Program-made: the position numbers and the translations under genes
The notes under the pieces: generated by a model
Databases searched by the model: none
Told to the model about the DNA's origin: nothing
The model's input: only the letters and a program-made list of their open reading frames with translations
In this document: piece after piece, positions 35,933 through 43,962 of the stretch
Layout: each line of letters begins with the position of its first letter
Position numbering within the stretch: position 1 is the stretch's first letter
Assembly: GCA_947474365.1 (NCBI GenBank)
Contig: CANJIU010000077.1
Location: forward strand, 1 to 47,868
From: Opitutia bacterium
GTDB taxonomy: Bacteria > Verrucomicrobiota > Verrucomicrobiia > Opitutales > Opitutaceae
Length of the DNA: 47,868 nucleotides
Direction: 5' to 3'

Positions 35933-36634
35933 ATGGCCTCCACCGCTCGCAAAACCATCCTCGCCCTCGGGGCGCATTACGACGACTGCGTCTTCGGCAT
36001 CCCCGGTATTCTGCTCCAGGCCATCGAGAAAAATCACCGCGTGGTCGTGCTCTCCCTCATCGGCGACTACACCAACTGGCCGCCGACCAAGGGCCGCTCC
36101 GAGGAATTGAAGGAGACGAGCGTCTCGCTCGCCCACTATCTCGGGATCGAGATGCGTTTTCTGAACTACGCCTCCGGACGGTTTCACCTCAACGAGGAGA
36201 CCAAACTCGCCGTCGCCAAGGTTGTCTCCGAGGTGCAGCCCGACATCGCATTCATGCTCTGGCACCACGACCGACATCCGGATCACGAGGCCGCAGCGGC
36301 GATTAGCAAGGCCGCCCTCAAGCTCGCCGGCCGCATCCTCGATGACGACAAGGTCAAGGTCCCATCGCAGATTTACCTCTACGACAACGGTCCCGGTCAC
36401 ACGATCGGATTTGAGCCCAACACGTTTGTCGACGTCAGCACGACCTGGCCGCAGGCGAGCGAATGGCTTGGAAACCTGATGGCGTTCGTGCGGCAAAAAC
36501 CGTTCGACGAATTGAATCCCGATCCCGCCGTGGCCGCGAAGGCGACGCTGGCCCGTTACCGCGGCGCCGCATGCGGCGCCAAATACGCCGAAGCGGTCTG
36601 GGCGATGAACCAGCGGCCGACACAGATTTTCTGA
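35933..36634 (+). CDS. PIG-L family deacetylase
   Basis: 233 residues from the ATG at 35933. The zinc motif is GAHYDDCVFG instead of the usual AHPDDE; the His and both Asp are kept, while Pro-to-Tyr and Glu-to-Cys are unusual. The second zinc ligand region is HHDRHPDHEAAA (HPDH). This family removes acetyl groups from N-acetylglucosamine-type substrates, for example in mycothiol or bacillithiol synthesis or sugar metabolism. There is no signal peptide. It lies 41 bp after guaB and 31 bp before a 2-hydroxyacid dehydrogenase gene. The substrate is unknown; neither neighbour identifies it. Confidence 0.88.
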   Translation: MASTARKTILALGAHYDDCVFGIPGILLQAIEKNHRVVVLSLIGDYTNWPPTKGRSEELKETSVSLAHYLGIEMRFLNYASGRFHLNEETKLAVAKVVSEVQPDIAFMLWHHDRHPDHEAAAAISKAALKLAGRILDDDKVKVPSQIYLYDNGPGHTIGFEPNTFVDVSTTWPQASEWLGNLMAFVRQKPFDELNPDPAVAAKATLARYRGAACGAKYAEAVWAMNQRPTQIF

Positions 36635-36665
36635 GCCGGACCAACCTCCCGTTTTCCCATCGACG

Positions 36666-37640
36666 ATGAAACCCAAAGTTTTCCTCACCCGCGAAATTCC
36701 GCCCGCCGTTGTGGCGCACCTGCGCGAACACACCGAACTCACGATGAATTCCGAGGATCGCGTGCTGACCGCCGCCGAAGTCATCGCTGGTCTCCGCGGG
36801 CACGATGCCCTCCTCTGCAATATCACCGATCCCATCGGCGCTGAAATCATGGACGCCGTCCCGGGCCTGCGCGTGATCGCGAACTTCGGAGTTGGGTTCA
36901 ACAACATCGACGTCGCCGCCGCCACCGCCCGCAAGATTCCCGTCACCAACACCCCGGGAGTTCTCACCGAGGCCACCGCCGACATCGCGTTTGCCCTCCT
37001 GCTCGCCACCGCCCGCCGCCTCGGCGAAGGCGAACGTCTCGTCCGCTCACGGCAGTGGACCGGGTGGAATCCGATGCAGATGCTGGGGGCAGACGTCACC
37101 GGTGCCACACTTGGCCTGCTCGGCTTCGGCCGCATCGGCAAGGCGATGGCCAAACGCGCCCGCGCCTTCGATCTGAAGGTCATCTACTGGAATCGCACCC
37201 GTCTCAGCGCTGCCGAGGAGCAGTCAATGGAAGTCACCTACCGGCCCTTCGACGAAGTCGTAGCCGCGTCCGACTTCCTCTCGCTTCACGTCGCCTACAA
37301 CAAGGACACGCACCACCTCGTCAGCGAACGGCAACTCTCGGCGATGAAGTCCACCGCGATCATCATCAACACCGCCCGCGGACCGGTGATCGACGAAAAG
37401 GCCCTCGTCCGCGCCCTCGCCGCCAGGCGCATCGGCGGGGCGGGCCTCGACGTGTTCGAAAAGGAACCGGCCCTCGAGCCCGAGCTCTACACCCTCGACA
37501 ACGCCGTGGTCGTTCCGCACCTCGGCAGCGCCACCATCGGCACCCGCACGAAGATGGGCATGCTCGCCGCACAGAATCTCCTCGCCGTCTGCTCCGGCCA
37601 GCGTCCGCCCCATTGCGTCAACCCGCAGATCTACGGCTGA
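36666..37640 (+). CDS. D-2-hydroxyacid dehydrogenase (glyoxylate/hydroxypyruvate reductase type)
   Basis: 324 residues. It opens KPKVFLTREIPPAVVAHL, typical of GhrB/GyaR-type reductases. The NAD(P) motif is GLLGFGRIGKAMAKRARAFD (G-x-G-x-x-G). The catalytic residues are Arg in NTARGPVIDEKAL, Glu in DVFEKEPALEPEL and His in VVPHLGSATIGTR. It probably reduces glyoxylate or hydroxypyruvate. The position after the nucleotide G-x-G-x-x-G is W-N-R-T-R, and the nearby Arg may favour NADPH. It ends the plus-strand guaB run, after which a hairpin (37646-37684) stands between it and a convergent gene. Confidence 0.9.
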   Translation: MKPKVFLTREIPPAVVAHLREHTELTMNSEDRVLTAAEVIAGLRGHDALLCNITDPIGAEIMDAVPGLRVIANFGVGFNNIDVAAATARKIPVTNTPGVLTEATADIAFALLLATARRLGEGERLVRSRQWTGWNPMQMLGADVTGATLGLLGFGRIGKAMAKRARAFDLKVIYWNRTRLSAAEEQSMEVTYRPFDEVVAASDFLSLHVAYNKDTHHLVSERQLSAMKSTAIIINTARGPVIDEKALVRALAARRIGGAGLDVFEKEPALEPELYTLDNAVVVPHLGSATIGTRTKMGMLAAQNLLAVCSGQRPPHCVNPQIYG

Positions 37641-37645
37641 TTTCA

Positions 37646-37684
37646 GGCCCTTAACGCCGACGGGGCTTTTTCGCGTTAATGGCC
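37646..37684. other. large imperfect hairpin between convergent genes
   Basis: GGCCCTTAACGC (37646-37657) pairs with GCGTTAATGGCC (37673-37684) with one mismatch and a 15-nt loop that holds TTTTT. It spans the end of the DUF1684 gene (stop 37676-37678). There is no T-run after the stem, so a terminator role for either strand is only possible. Confidence 0.35.
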
Positions 37685-38584
37685 CCCGCGATAGGATTTT
37701 TCCCCGGCCCGCACGGCGAAGGGCAGCCGGTTTTCCTTCGGCGGCAGCGGGCAGGTGGAAAACGCCGTGAACGCGCACGGGGGATTTTCGGCGCGATTGA
37801 AATCGAGGACGATGGTTCGCTCCCCTTCCTTCGGCCAATCCACGTAGAGGAAGCGGCAGCCGCCATACGTTTCCTTCCCGCTCGTCAGATCCGAGATTAC
37901 AAAGAACAGCCGCACATCCCGCCCTTCGTCGATCGGCAACAACTCGATGGTGCGCCCGTCGCGCTCAAAGACCGCCTTGCCCGGCACGGGCTCGGGCGCC
38001 GTCTGGCCAATCATCGTGGTAATCGGAACGAGCCGTGACTTCTCGAACGGAATCCACTGCGCCTCGATCCGCCACGCCGGATCGGTCGGAAAATAATCCA
38101 GCCCGAGAAAATGCGTCCGGCTTTCGGCCGCGCTGTCCTTGACCCGCAGCGCTTTCTTGCCGCCGCGATCCACGACGAAAAACGTCAAGGTGCCCGTCGT
38201 CACAAGCGTCGGCTTGCGCGCATCGGCCCACATCAGTTCCGCCGCGACCACGTCGGCGCCGTCGACCCGCACCCCCGACGTCCGGTCGGTCGCGAGCGTC
38301 ACCTTGCCATCGGCCGCGACTGTAATCGTGCCGACATGCGGCGGCGCCTTCGCCAGCACGATGTCGTTATCCCGCGCGCTGCCCACGGTGTTGGCGCCGG
38401 TCTTCATGAAATGCAGCCCGATGAGGGTCAGCCAGCCGTCCTCCTTCGTGAGCTCCTCCACCCGCTGCTTTCGCCAAGCCTCAATCGCAGCCGCGTGCGA
38501 GGTCTTTTCGTCCGCGCCAACAACTCCGGCGACGAGAGCCAGCAGGACGAGGACTCGAACGATGAACGAAACCGGTGCGAGCAT
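37676..38584 (-). CDS. secreted DUF1684-family protein
   Basis: 302 residues from the ATG at 38584 (MLAPVSFIVRVLVLLALVAG), a signal peptide; ATGs at 38596 and 38614 are possible. The DUF1684 hallmarks are visible: WLTLIGLHFMKTGANTVGS near the start, and the C-terminal GKETYGGCRFLYVDWPKEGE and FNRAENPPCAFTAFSTCPLP segments. It probably forms a beta-rich, FHA-like fold. The function of the family is unknown. It is the last gene of a minus-strand group with the DUF1080-like gene, from which it is separated by 164 bp holding a hairpin (38677-38710). Confidence 0.85.
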   Translation of the reverse strand: MLAPVSFIVRVLVLLALVAGVVGADEKTSHAAAIEAWRKQRVEELTKEDGWLTLIGLHFMKTGANTVGSARDNDIVLAKAPPHVGTITVAADGKVTLATDRTSGVRVDGADVVAAELMWADARKPTLVTTGTLTFFVVDRGGKKALRVKDSAAESRTHFLGLDYFPTDPAWRIEAQWIPFEKSRLVPITTMIGQTAPEPVPGKAVFERDGRTIELLPIDEGRDVRLFFVISDLTSGKETYGGCRFLYVDWPKEGERTIVLDFNRAENPPCAFTAFSTCPLPPKENRLPFAVRAGEKSYRGGH

Positions 38585-38676
38585 GCCCGCGACCATGCAA
38601 AGCCCGGCGGCCAACGCAAGTTTACCGCGCCGTAACCGACGCGGCCACCAAGATGAAAATCCCTAAAACAAATGGC

Positions 38677-38710
38677 GGTAGCCGCACTGGTTACGGTGCG
38701 GAGAGTTACC
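38677..38710. other. hairpin between two minus-strand genes
   Basis: CCGCAC (38682-38687) pairs with GTGCGG (38696-38701) around an 8-nt loop, and GGTA (38677-38680) can pair with TACC (38707-38710). It is not followed by a T-run on either strand. It may be an attenuator, a processing site or chance in GC-rich DNA. Confidence 0.25.
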
Positions 38711-38748
38711 GGCACAAAGGAGAGAAGCGACCACGCTCGCCTGGCGTC

Positions 38749-39447
38749 CTACTTCGCCGCGAGCCGACGCTTCGTCTCCGCCCAATCCGCGCGCGGCGTG
38801 GCATCCCACACCTTGATGTCGCGAAACTCCGCGGTGCCACCGGCAGCGGTAAAACCGAAATTCGCCTTCGGCCGGTCCAGCAATTCGTGTGCGCCAAAAC
38901 CGACCTGCTTCGCTCCGTCGATCTGCGCCACCATCTCGCTCCCGCAGATCTCAACCAACGCCGTGTGCCACTCGCCGACCGCAATCGGCATCGCGATGCG
39001 CGCAAACACCACCGCCTTGTCCGGTCCGTCGTGGTCGTGATCATCCTTCTGCACGACAAAACCCTTCGGATTGATCAGCACGCGGCAGACGTGCTCCTTC
39101 GCATCATTGACCGAGAGACTGATCTGGCGCGACTCCCCGAGGCGGAATGAAAATGAAATCACCGCATTCCTGAACTCAAGCGGTCGCCGCAACACCGCCT
39201 GGTGCTTCTGTTCCTTTTTCTCCGTGCCACGCACCACGCCATCCGCGACCTCCCATTTACCGACGTTTCCGCGCCATCCCTTCGGGATCGACGACACAAA
39301 CGAATCGGACACGAGCACCGTGCCGGGCTCCGTCATGATCGGCTTGAGCGGTCCGCCGTCCGCCCGCGCCGATGTGGAAACGATGGCCGCGAAGACCGCG
39401 GAGAAAAGCAACGCGGCACGAGATCCAATTTGGGGAAGAGTGGGCAT
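38749..39447 (-). CDS. secreted DUF1080-like (3-keto-disaccharide hydrolase-like) protein
   Basis: 232 residues from the ATG at 39447; a TTG two codons earlier is possible. A signal peptide is followed by a concanavalin-like beta sandwich with SDSFVSSIPKGWRGNVGKWE, then DGVVRGTE, strands around ISFSFRLGESRQISLSVND and a final AGGTAEFRDIKVWDATP. This last pattern is typical of DUF1080 (3-keto-disaccharide hydrolase) and related laminin-G-like domains. It may bind or process sugars outside the cell. It begins 40 bp after the stop of the membrane/spermidine-synthase gene, so co-transcription is likely. Confidence 0.75.
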   Translation of the reverse strand: MPTLPQIGSRAALLFSAVFAAIVSTSARADGGPLKPIMTEPGTVLVSDSFVSSIPKGWRGNVGKWEVADGVVRGTEKKEQKHQAVLRRPLEFRNAVISFSFRLGESRQISLSVNDAKEHVCRVLINPKGFVVQKDDHDHDGPDKAVVFARIAMPIAVGEWHTALVEICGSEMVAQIDGAKQVGFGAHELLDRPKANFGFTAAGGTAEFRDIKVWDATPRADWAETKRRLAAK

Positions 39448-39487
39448 GGCCAAAAGACGACGCGGCGCGACGCGTGTTACACCCGCG

Positions 39488-41770
39488 TCACTTCAGGATC
39501 GAGTAGAGGCTGGCAAAGTCATCCGTCCAGAGTGGCGCGGTCTTGGCGTCACTGTCGGCCGCCTCGGTCGCATCCTTGATCTTGGTGCTCGCGAGGAACT
39601 CCTTGTTCTTGGTCACCAGCATCCACGTCGTGGCGTAAATCCACCACTCGGGCTCATTGTCGTCCGAAATGGTCGCAACACTCAGGTCGAAATTGGCGGC
39701 GAGCCGCTCCACGACCGGGCGGAGGTTGAGATAGCGGTTGGAGATGTGCACCGCGATCACGCCGTCCGGCTTGATTTGGCGCAGGTAAATCTCGAACGCC
39801 TCCCGCGTGAGGAGGTGCACCGGGATCGCGTCGCTGCTGAACGCATCGAGCGCAAGAAGGTCGAATTGCTGCGATTTGCCGCCGGCGACCTCCTGCTCCA
39901 TCATGAGCCGGGCGTCACCCATCACGACGTCGATCTTGGCCTGCGAATAGTCGAGGTACTTGAATTGCGACCGCGCGAGTTTTTCGACGGCGGGGTTGAT
40001 TTCGTAGATCCGGAGGTAGTCACCCTTGCGCCCGTACGTGGCGAGGCTGCCCGTCCCGAGGCCGACCAGCCCCAACCGCCGCGGCCCCTCGGCCAGCTGG
40101 CCCATCGCGAGGCCAACGCCGCTCGACTCCGCGTAGTAGGTCGTGGACAGCACGGATTTCTCCGGCTTCACAAACTGGAGCCCGTGCGTCGTCGCCCCGT
40201 GCAGGAGCAGGTGGTAGTGGTCCTCCTCATCGCTGGGGTAGTAGTCGAACACCTTGAGCGTGCCATAAAAATTCCGGGTCGCGCTGAGCACTGTGACTGT
40301 GTCGCGGCTGTTCCACTGGACGACGAACACCGCGCCTACCGCGACGCAGATCGCCATCACGAAGGCGCCCATCCGTGTACTGAATTCCGCAGCAATCGTG
40401 CGCCGTTTCAGGTCGAAGACGCATCCGATGAGCACCAGCAGCCCTGTCACGAGATAGACCGCGCGGTCCCGAAACAGCTCCAGGAGTTCGCTGCCGTAGC
40501 CCGAGCTGTCGTCGAGGAACGAGCGCAGCCACGGCAATGCAAAGGCGACCAGGAGCGCGCCGGCCCCGGCGCCAAGGACGAGTTCGCGGCTGCGGTGCCG
40601 GAACGCGAGCACGCCGAGGGCATAGGTGAGAACCCAAAGCCCGAGCTGCAGCTCGCGGTAGTCGCTGAAGATCGCCGGCGCCGCTATCGCCACCAGAAAT
40701 CCGCCCAGCGCGCCACCCGCCGAAATCAGCAGGAAATACGAGGTCAGCCGCTGCGGCGGCGGCTTGAGCCGGTAAAGTTCGCCGTGACACACCATGCACG
40801 CGATGAAGAGCGTCGCCGTGTAGCCGAAGATCTGCACCCGCATCGGCGCGTCACTGCCCGCCGGCAACAATTGACAGACCACCGCGATCCCGACCACCAG
40901 CAACGCGGTGAACACCCCGCGGTGATACCAGCGCGCGTGGTCGAAGCAGATGATGAACGTGAGCAGGTAAAGGCTCAGCGGCAGTACCCACAGAAACGGG
41001 ATGACCGCGACCTCCTGGGAAAGCTTGTTCGTCGTGGCCAGCAGGAGAATCGACGCGATCGCGGGAAGCGCGACCCAGAGCAATTTGTCGACGGGAGGAG
41101 TTGTTTCCTCGCCGACGTCCCCTTGGTCGCCACCCGCCGGAGCCGCGCTCGTGGCGGGCCGGGGAGCCGGCACCGGCGCGTCAGGGGAGGCGTGTCGCCA
41201 GAGCCGATACGCGCAGTAGCCGCAAAACACCACGAAGAGTGCTAGGCCCGCCGACCACATGTTCGCCTGCACCTGGCGCGAGAAACGCACCTCGAAGTAG
41301 GCCGGGTAACTGAGCAACGCGAGCAGGGAGCCGACGTTGGACAGCGCATAGAGCCGATACGGCGACACCCCTGGATTGGTCTGGCTGAACCACTGCTGCA
41401 TCAGCGGCCCCGTCGACGAGAGCACAAAATACGGCAGGCCGATCGTGACCATCAACAGCACGAGGATCCGCCAATTGGGATCACCCGAGAGATTCGTCTT
41501 CCAGCTTTCAGACGGGGTGATGGGGAGCAGCGCGAGCGACAGCGCCAGCAGCACAAAGTGCAGGATCACCTGCTGCCGCGGCTTCAGGCGCGACGAGGAG
41601 AAATGCGCGTAGGCGTACCCGCCGAGCAGCACCATCTGGAAAAAAAGCAGGCAGGTGGTCCACACACCCGGCCCACCGCCAAACCACGGCAAAATGAATT
41701 TCCCGATGAGGGGTTGAACCTGGAAGAGAAGAAAGGCGCCCGTAAAAATCGTGAGCGCGAAGGGTAGCAT
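39488..41770 (-). CDS. membrane transporter-like/spermidine synthase fusion protein
   Basis: 760 residues from the ATG at 41770. The first 480 or so residues form about a dozen membrane helices (FALTIFTGAFLLFQVQPLIG, LSSTGPLMQQWFSQTNPGVS and YALSNVGSLLALLSYPAYFE are characteristic). The C-terminal part is a spermidine-synthase-like Rossmann domain: LGLVGLGTGSLATYGRKGD (SAM/dcSAM-binding), RIYEINPAVEKLA, VMGDARLMME and FDLLALDAFSSDAIPVHLLT. Fusions of this kind are widespread but poorly understood; polyamine synthesis is not proven. A 50-residue Pro/Ala-rich loop interrupts the helices. The DUF1080-like gene follows by 40 bp. Confidence 0.85.
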   Translation of the reverse strand: MLPFALTIFTGAFLLFQVQPLIGKFILPWFGGGPGVWTTCLLFFQMVLLGGYAYAHFSSSRLKPRQQVILHFVLLALSLALLPITPSESWKTNLSGDPNWRILVLLMVTIGLPYFVLSSTGPLMQQWFSQTNPGVSPYRLYALSNVGSLLALLSYPAYFEVRFSRQVQANMWSAGLALFVVFCGYCAYRLWRHASPDAPVPAPRPATSAAPAGGDQGDVGEETTPPVDKLLWVALPAIASILLLATTNKLSQEVAVIPFLWVLPLSLYLLTFIICFDHARWYHRGVFTALLVVGIAVVCQLLPAGSDAPMRVQIFGYTATLFIACMVCHGELYRLKPPPQRLTSYFLLISAGGALGGFLVAIAAPAIFSDYRELQLGLWVLTYALGVLAFRHRSRELVLGAGAGALLVAFALPWLRSFLDDSSGYGSELLELFRDRAVYLVTGLLVLIGCVFDLKRRTIAAEFSTRMGAFVMAICVAVGAVFVVQWNSRDTVTVLSATRNFYGTLKVFDYYPSDEEDHYHLLLHGATTHGLQFVKPEKSVLSTTYYAESSGVGLAMGQLAEGPRRLGLVGLGTGSLATYGRKGDYLRIYEINPAVEKLARSQFKYLDYSQAKIDVVMGDARLMMEQEVAGGKSQQFDLLALDAFSSDAIPVHLLTREAFEIYLRQIKPDGVIAVHISNRYLNLRPVVERLAANFDLSVATISDDNEPEWWIYATTWMLVTKNKEFLASTKIKDATEAADSDAKTAPLWTDDFASLYSILK

Positions 41771-42128
41771 GGGAGGTGTGGCGGAGTTGGAAGGTTGGGA
41801 GATGCCGGCCAGGGTCCGAACCGGCGCCGTGCATGACGGAGAACATCCGGACGCGATGCAATGCCGGGAATTCCGGCCCTGCCGACGCCAGATGCTCCCT
41901 CCCACCCACCCAGCTTGAACGAACCCGGGGTGAATTTACCATCCGCTGCAGGCGGCGTAACCATGGCTCGCAGATGGACGCGAGACGGAGCGGAGACGGA
42001 GCCGGGATGGAGCCGAGATGGGGTACCGCTCCACTTCCGGCCTCCTCATTGCCTCGACAACACCGCCGTACCCCTCCCATTTGGTCCAAACCGGCTCAAC
42101 CGGCGGGTTTCCGTAGCACGGCCAACCC
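41771..42128. other. gene-free region, no feature assigned
   Basis: The first 358 bases of a 967-bp gap hold no reading frame of protein-like composition. A GA-rich stretch at 41976-42021 has loosely repeated GGAGACGGAGC and GGGATGGAGC words. I see no promoter or terminator that I could support. Confidence 0.4.
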
Positions 42129-42380
42129 CAGCGCCGCTGACCGGGAGGAAACGCTAATGAGTTTCTCCAAAAGGCGAAACTTGGCGCACCCCTCCGGCTT
42201 ATCGCCTCCGGTGGCAATGTTTGGCGTCGGCTTATCGCCGACGGAGAACGTTCGCGATGAGCGAACCCAAATCGTGCCGCGGAGGCGATGTGCCGCAGCG
42301 CTCTCCCCAGATTTCACGCCTTCGTGAAATCCCATTAGCGGTCAAAAAATACAACGCGCTTTTAGTAACCTGTCCCTTTC
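42129..42380. repeat. hairpin-rich tandem element, unit 1
   Basis: The core (42152-42340, 189 bp) is bounded by CGCTAATG and CATTAGCG, a perfect inverted repeat. Inside are several hairpins: GTTTCTCC/GGCGAAAC (one mismatch), CGTCGGC/GCCGACG around TTATC, GTTCGC/GCGAAC around GATGA, and ATTTCACG-CCTT-CGTGAAAT (8 bp, perfect). The unit continues to ACCTGTCCCTTTC and starts near CAGCGCCGC. Orientation is given arbitrarily. Confidence 0.8.
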
Positions 42381-42390
42381 AATCGCCCCT

Positions 42391-42659
42391 CAGCGCCGCA
42401 GATGCGAGAAACGCTAATGAGTTTCGCCAAAGGGCGAAACTGAGAGCACCCCTCCGGCTTATCGCCTCCGGCGGCAATGTTTGGCGTCGGCTTATCGCCG
42501 ACGGAGAACGTTCGCGATGAGCGAACCCCAATCGTGCCGCGAGGGCGATGAGCTGGAGCGCTCTCCCCAGATTTCACGCCTTCGTGAAATCCCGTTAGCG
42601 GTCAAAAAATCAGAGCCTGACCGGGCAAAAAGCAGCGCATTTATCGACCTGTCCCTTTC
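42391..42659. repeat. hairpin-rich tandem element, unit 2
   Basis: A direct copy of unit 1; core 42412-42600, again exactly 189 bp and offset by 260 bp. The internal hairpins are kept, and the first stem (GTTTCGCC/GGCGAAAC) is perfect here. The right boundary is CGTTAGCG, where one A-T closing pair has become a G-T wobble. Unit 2 ends with ACCTGTCCCTTTC at 42647-42659, 78 bp before the next gene. The two units differ at scattered positions and by a short insertion after the core. Confidence 0.8.
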
Positions 42660-42737
42660 CTCACGTTTCATATCGGCCTTCGATCTTGCGCGCTCCGGAC
42701 GGAACCCGCAACGTCCCGCGTGAGTCTACCCCTCGCG

Positions 42738-43403
42738 ATGCGTCTGTTTTTCCGCCTGAATTTCGCCCGCCTGTTGCTCGCCGCCGTCGCCTGCCTGCCG
42801 GTGGCCGCGCGAGCCGCAGAGGATCTCCGCTTTTCCGTCACCCTCAACGCCCCGGACCGAGCGGCCAGCGGACTCACCAAACTCACATCGGACCAGGTCG
42901 CCGTCATCGACGCCTTGGTCCGCCGCGACACCGTCGCCCGCGCCTCCGCCACCGCCGCCCCAACCAAGCCCGCGGAAAACCCGGACGCCACCTTTTCCCA
43001 ACGGATCACCGACAAGGAGCGCGCCACCGCCGGCCTACCCGGCCTTTCCGCCATGGAAGTGGCCCAACTCGACGCCTTCGTCGACCGGCACCAAAGTGCC
43101 AAACTCGCGCGCACACTCCTTGCCCCACCCGTTTATCTGGCCCGCCGACCCAACATGACCCCGACCGAACGAAAGGCCGAACGCGAGATCCACGGCTCGT
43201 TTTCACTGAGCTACGGCGTCGGCAGCGGCGGCTACAGTGAAAAGACCGGCTCGATGGTCCTCACGATGGAGGATCCCGCCAAGCGGTACTCCATCAGCGT
43301 CGGCTACACCGAATCCCACATCAAGGGCGGCAACGGCTACTATCGTGACCCGTTTTACGACACCCCGCGGATGATGCTGCCCGACGATCCGCTGCGACCG
43401 TAG
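42738..43403 (+). CDS. secreted protein with an internal helix-pair repeat, function unknown
   Basis: 221 residues from the ATG at 42738, beginning a signal peptide (FFRLNFARLLLAAVACLPVA); a GTG at 42720 would add 6. Two repeats of about 33 residues are clear: DRAASGLTKLTSDQVAVIDA and ERATAGLPGLSAMEVAQLDA, each continuing to [LF]-V-x-R. They are joined by an Ala/Pro-rich link. The C-terminal third (SFSLSYGVGSGGYSEKTGSM, KRYSISVGYTESHIKGGNGY) is beta-rich and Gly-rich. I do not recognise a family. It stands alone after the tandem hairpin elements. Confidence 0.75.
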   Translation: MRLFFRLNFARLLLAAVACLPVAARAAEDLRFSVTLNAPDRAASGLTKLTSDQVAVIDALVRRDTVARASATAAPTKPAENPDATFSQRITDKERATAGLPGLSAMEVAQLDAFVDRHQSAKLARTLLAPPVYLARRPNMTPTERKAEREIHGSFSLSYGVGSGGYSEKTGSMVLTMEDPAKRYSISVGYTESHIKGGNGYYRDPFYDTPRMMLPDDPLRP

Positions 43404-43527
43404 CGGACGGGAAAAATACCGTTGGGAGTTGAGGGTTGAGAAAATTGAACAAAAGCGGCCGCCGGGCATCTCACACATAGAGCAGCGCCCGCACAAAGAA
43501 CTCGGCGATAAGGTTGGCGGACGGTCC

Positions 43528-43593
43528 TTCGGTCATCCTTCGGTCATCCTTCGGTCGTACTTCGGTCGTACTTCGGTCGTCCTTTAGTCGTCC
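43528..43593. repeat. 11-bp minisatellite, six units
   Basis: Exactly six adjacent 11-base units: TTCGGTCATCC twice, TTCGGTCGTAC twice, TTCGGTCGTCC once and TTTAGTCGTCC once. The identical pairs suggest recent slippage or duplication. The unit length is not a multiple of 3, so it would shift any reading frame. Confidence 0.9.
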
Positions 43594-43699
43594 GTCGATC
43601 ACGCCGATTTCGTCCCATTACGCCGGTTCAAACGGACCGCACGCCGTAGCACGGGCAACCAGCCCGTTCTGGCCTTTTTCCGCCTGTCCCTACCCTAAA

Positions 43700-43955
43700 G
43701 CCCCAACGCGACGGGGGCGTCGCGTCCCCAGAAACCGGATTCCAAACGAACGGATCGGCCTGGAGCGGCGACACCCCCGTCGCCGTCCGGAAAAGGAAAC
43801 TCCTCCCTCCACCAACAGCAGCGGGGTCCGAAGCTGCCGGATTTCGGAGCGTGAGATGAGACGAGGCGTAGTCGTCCCGGATGAAGCTCCCGGGTGATGC
43901 GGAAAAATGCGCAAGCCCAACGCGACCGGAGCGTCGCGTCCCGAGCAGCCCACCC
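43700..43955 (-). repeat. REP-like intergenic repeat, copy 3
   Basis: Its reverse complement aligns with 1535-1755. It is bounded on both sides by near-identical hairpins: AACGCGACGGGGGCGTCGCG (starting 43704) and AACGCGACCGGAGCGTCGCG (starting 43918). Inside is GGCGACA-CCCCC-GTCGCC, the counterpart of the strong stem in copy 1. The word CTGTCCCTACCC stands just outside at 43684 and resembles the flank of the tandem hairpin units. Confidence 0.7.
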
Positions 43956-43962
43956 CCGAGCC

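Larger units (their letters stand above)
43404..43962. other. gene-free region with minisatellite and REP-like repeat
   Basis: 559 bases between two convergent genes. It holds the 11-bp minisatellite (43528-43593) and the REP-like repeat (43700-43955), listed separately. A short open piece on the minus strand (43471-43518) would read A-N-L-I-A-E-F-F-V-R-A-L-L-Y-V and stop; it may be the end of a decayed gene. I see no other feature. Confidence 0.5.

Noticed and set aside
37646..37684. Rho-independent terminator between the convergent genes
   Set aside because: The stem is strong but no T-run follows it on either strand; kept only as a hairpin of unknown role.
39071..41245. 724-codon open frame on the plus strand
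   Set aside because: It is antisense to the DUF1080-like and spermidine-synthase fusion genes and crosses both. Composition is random-like and there is no start signal.
42152..42600. Integron attC sites
   Set aside because: The ends CGCTAATG/C[AG]TTAGCG recall attC cores, but the length (189 bp), the multi-hairpin form, the lack of a GTTRRRY core and the absence of cassettes or an integrase do not fit.
43528..43593. CRISPR array
   Set aside because: The 11-base units adjoin with no spacers, and there are no cas genes in the window.
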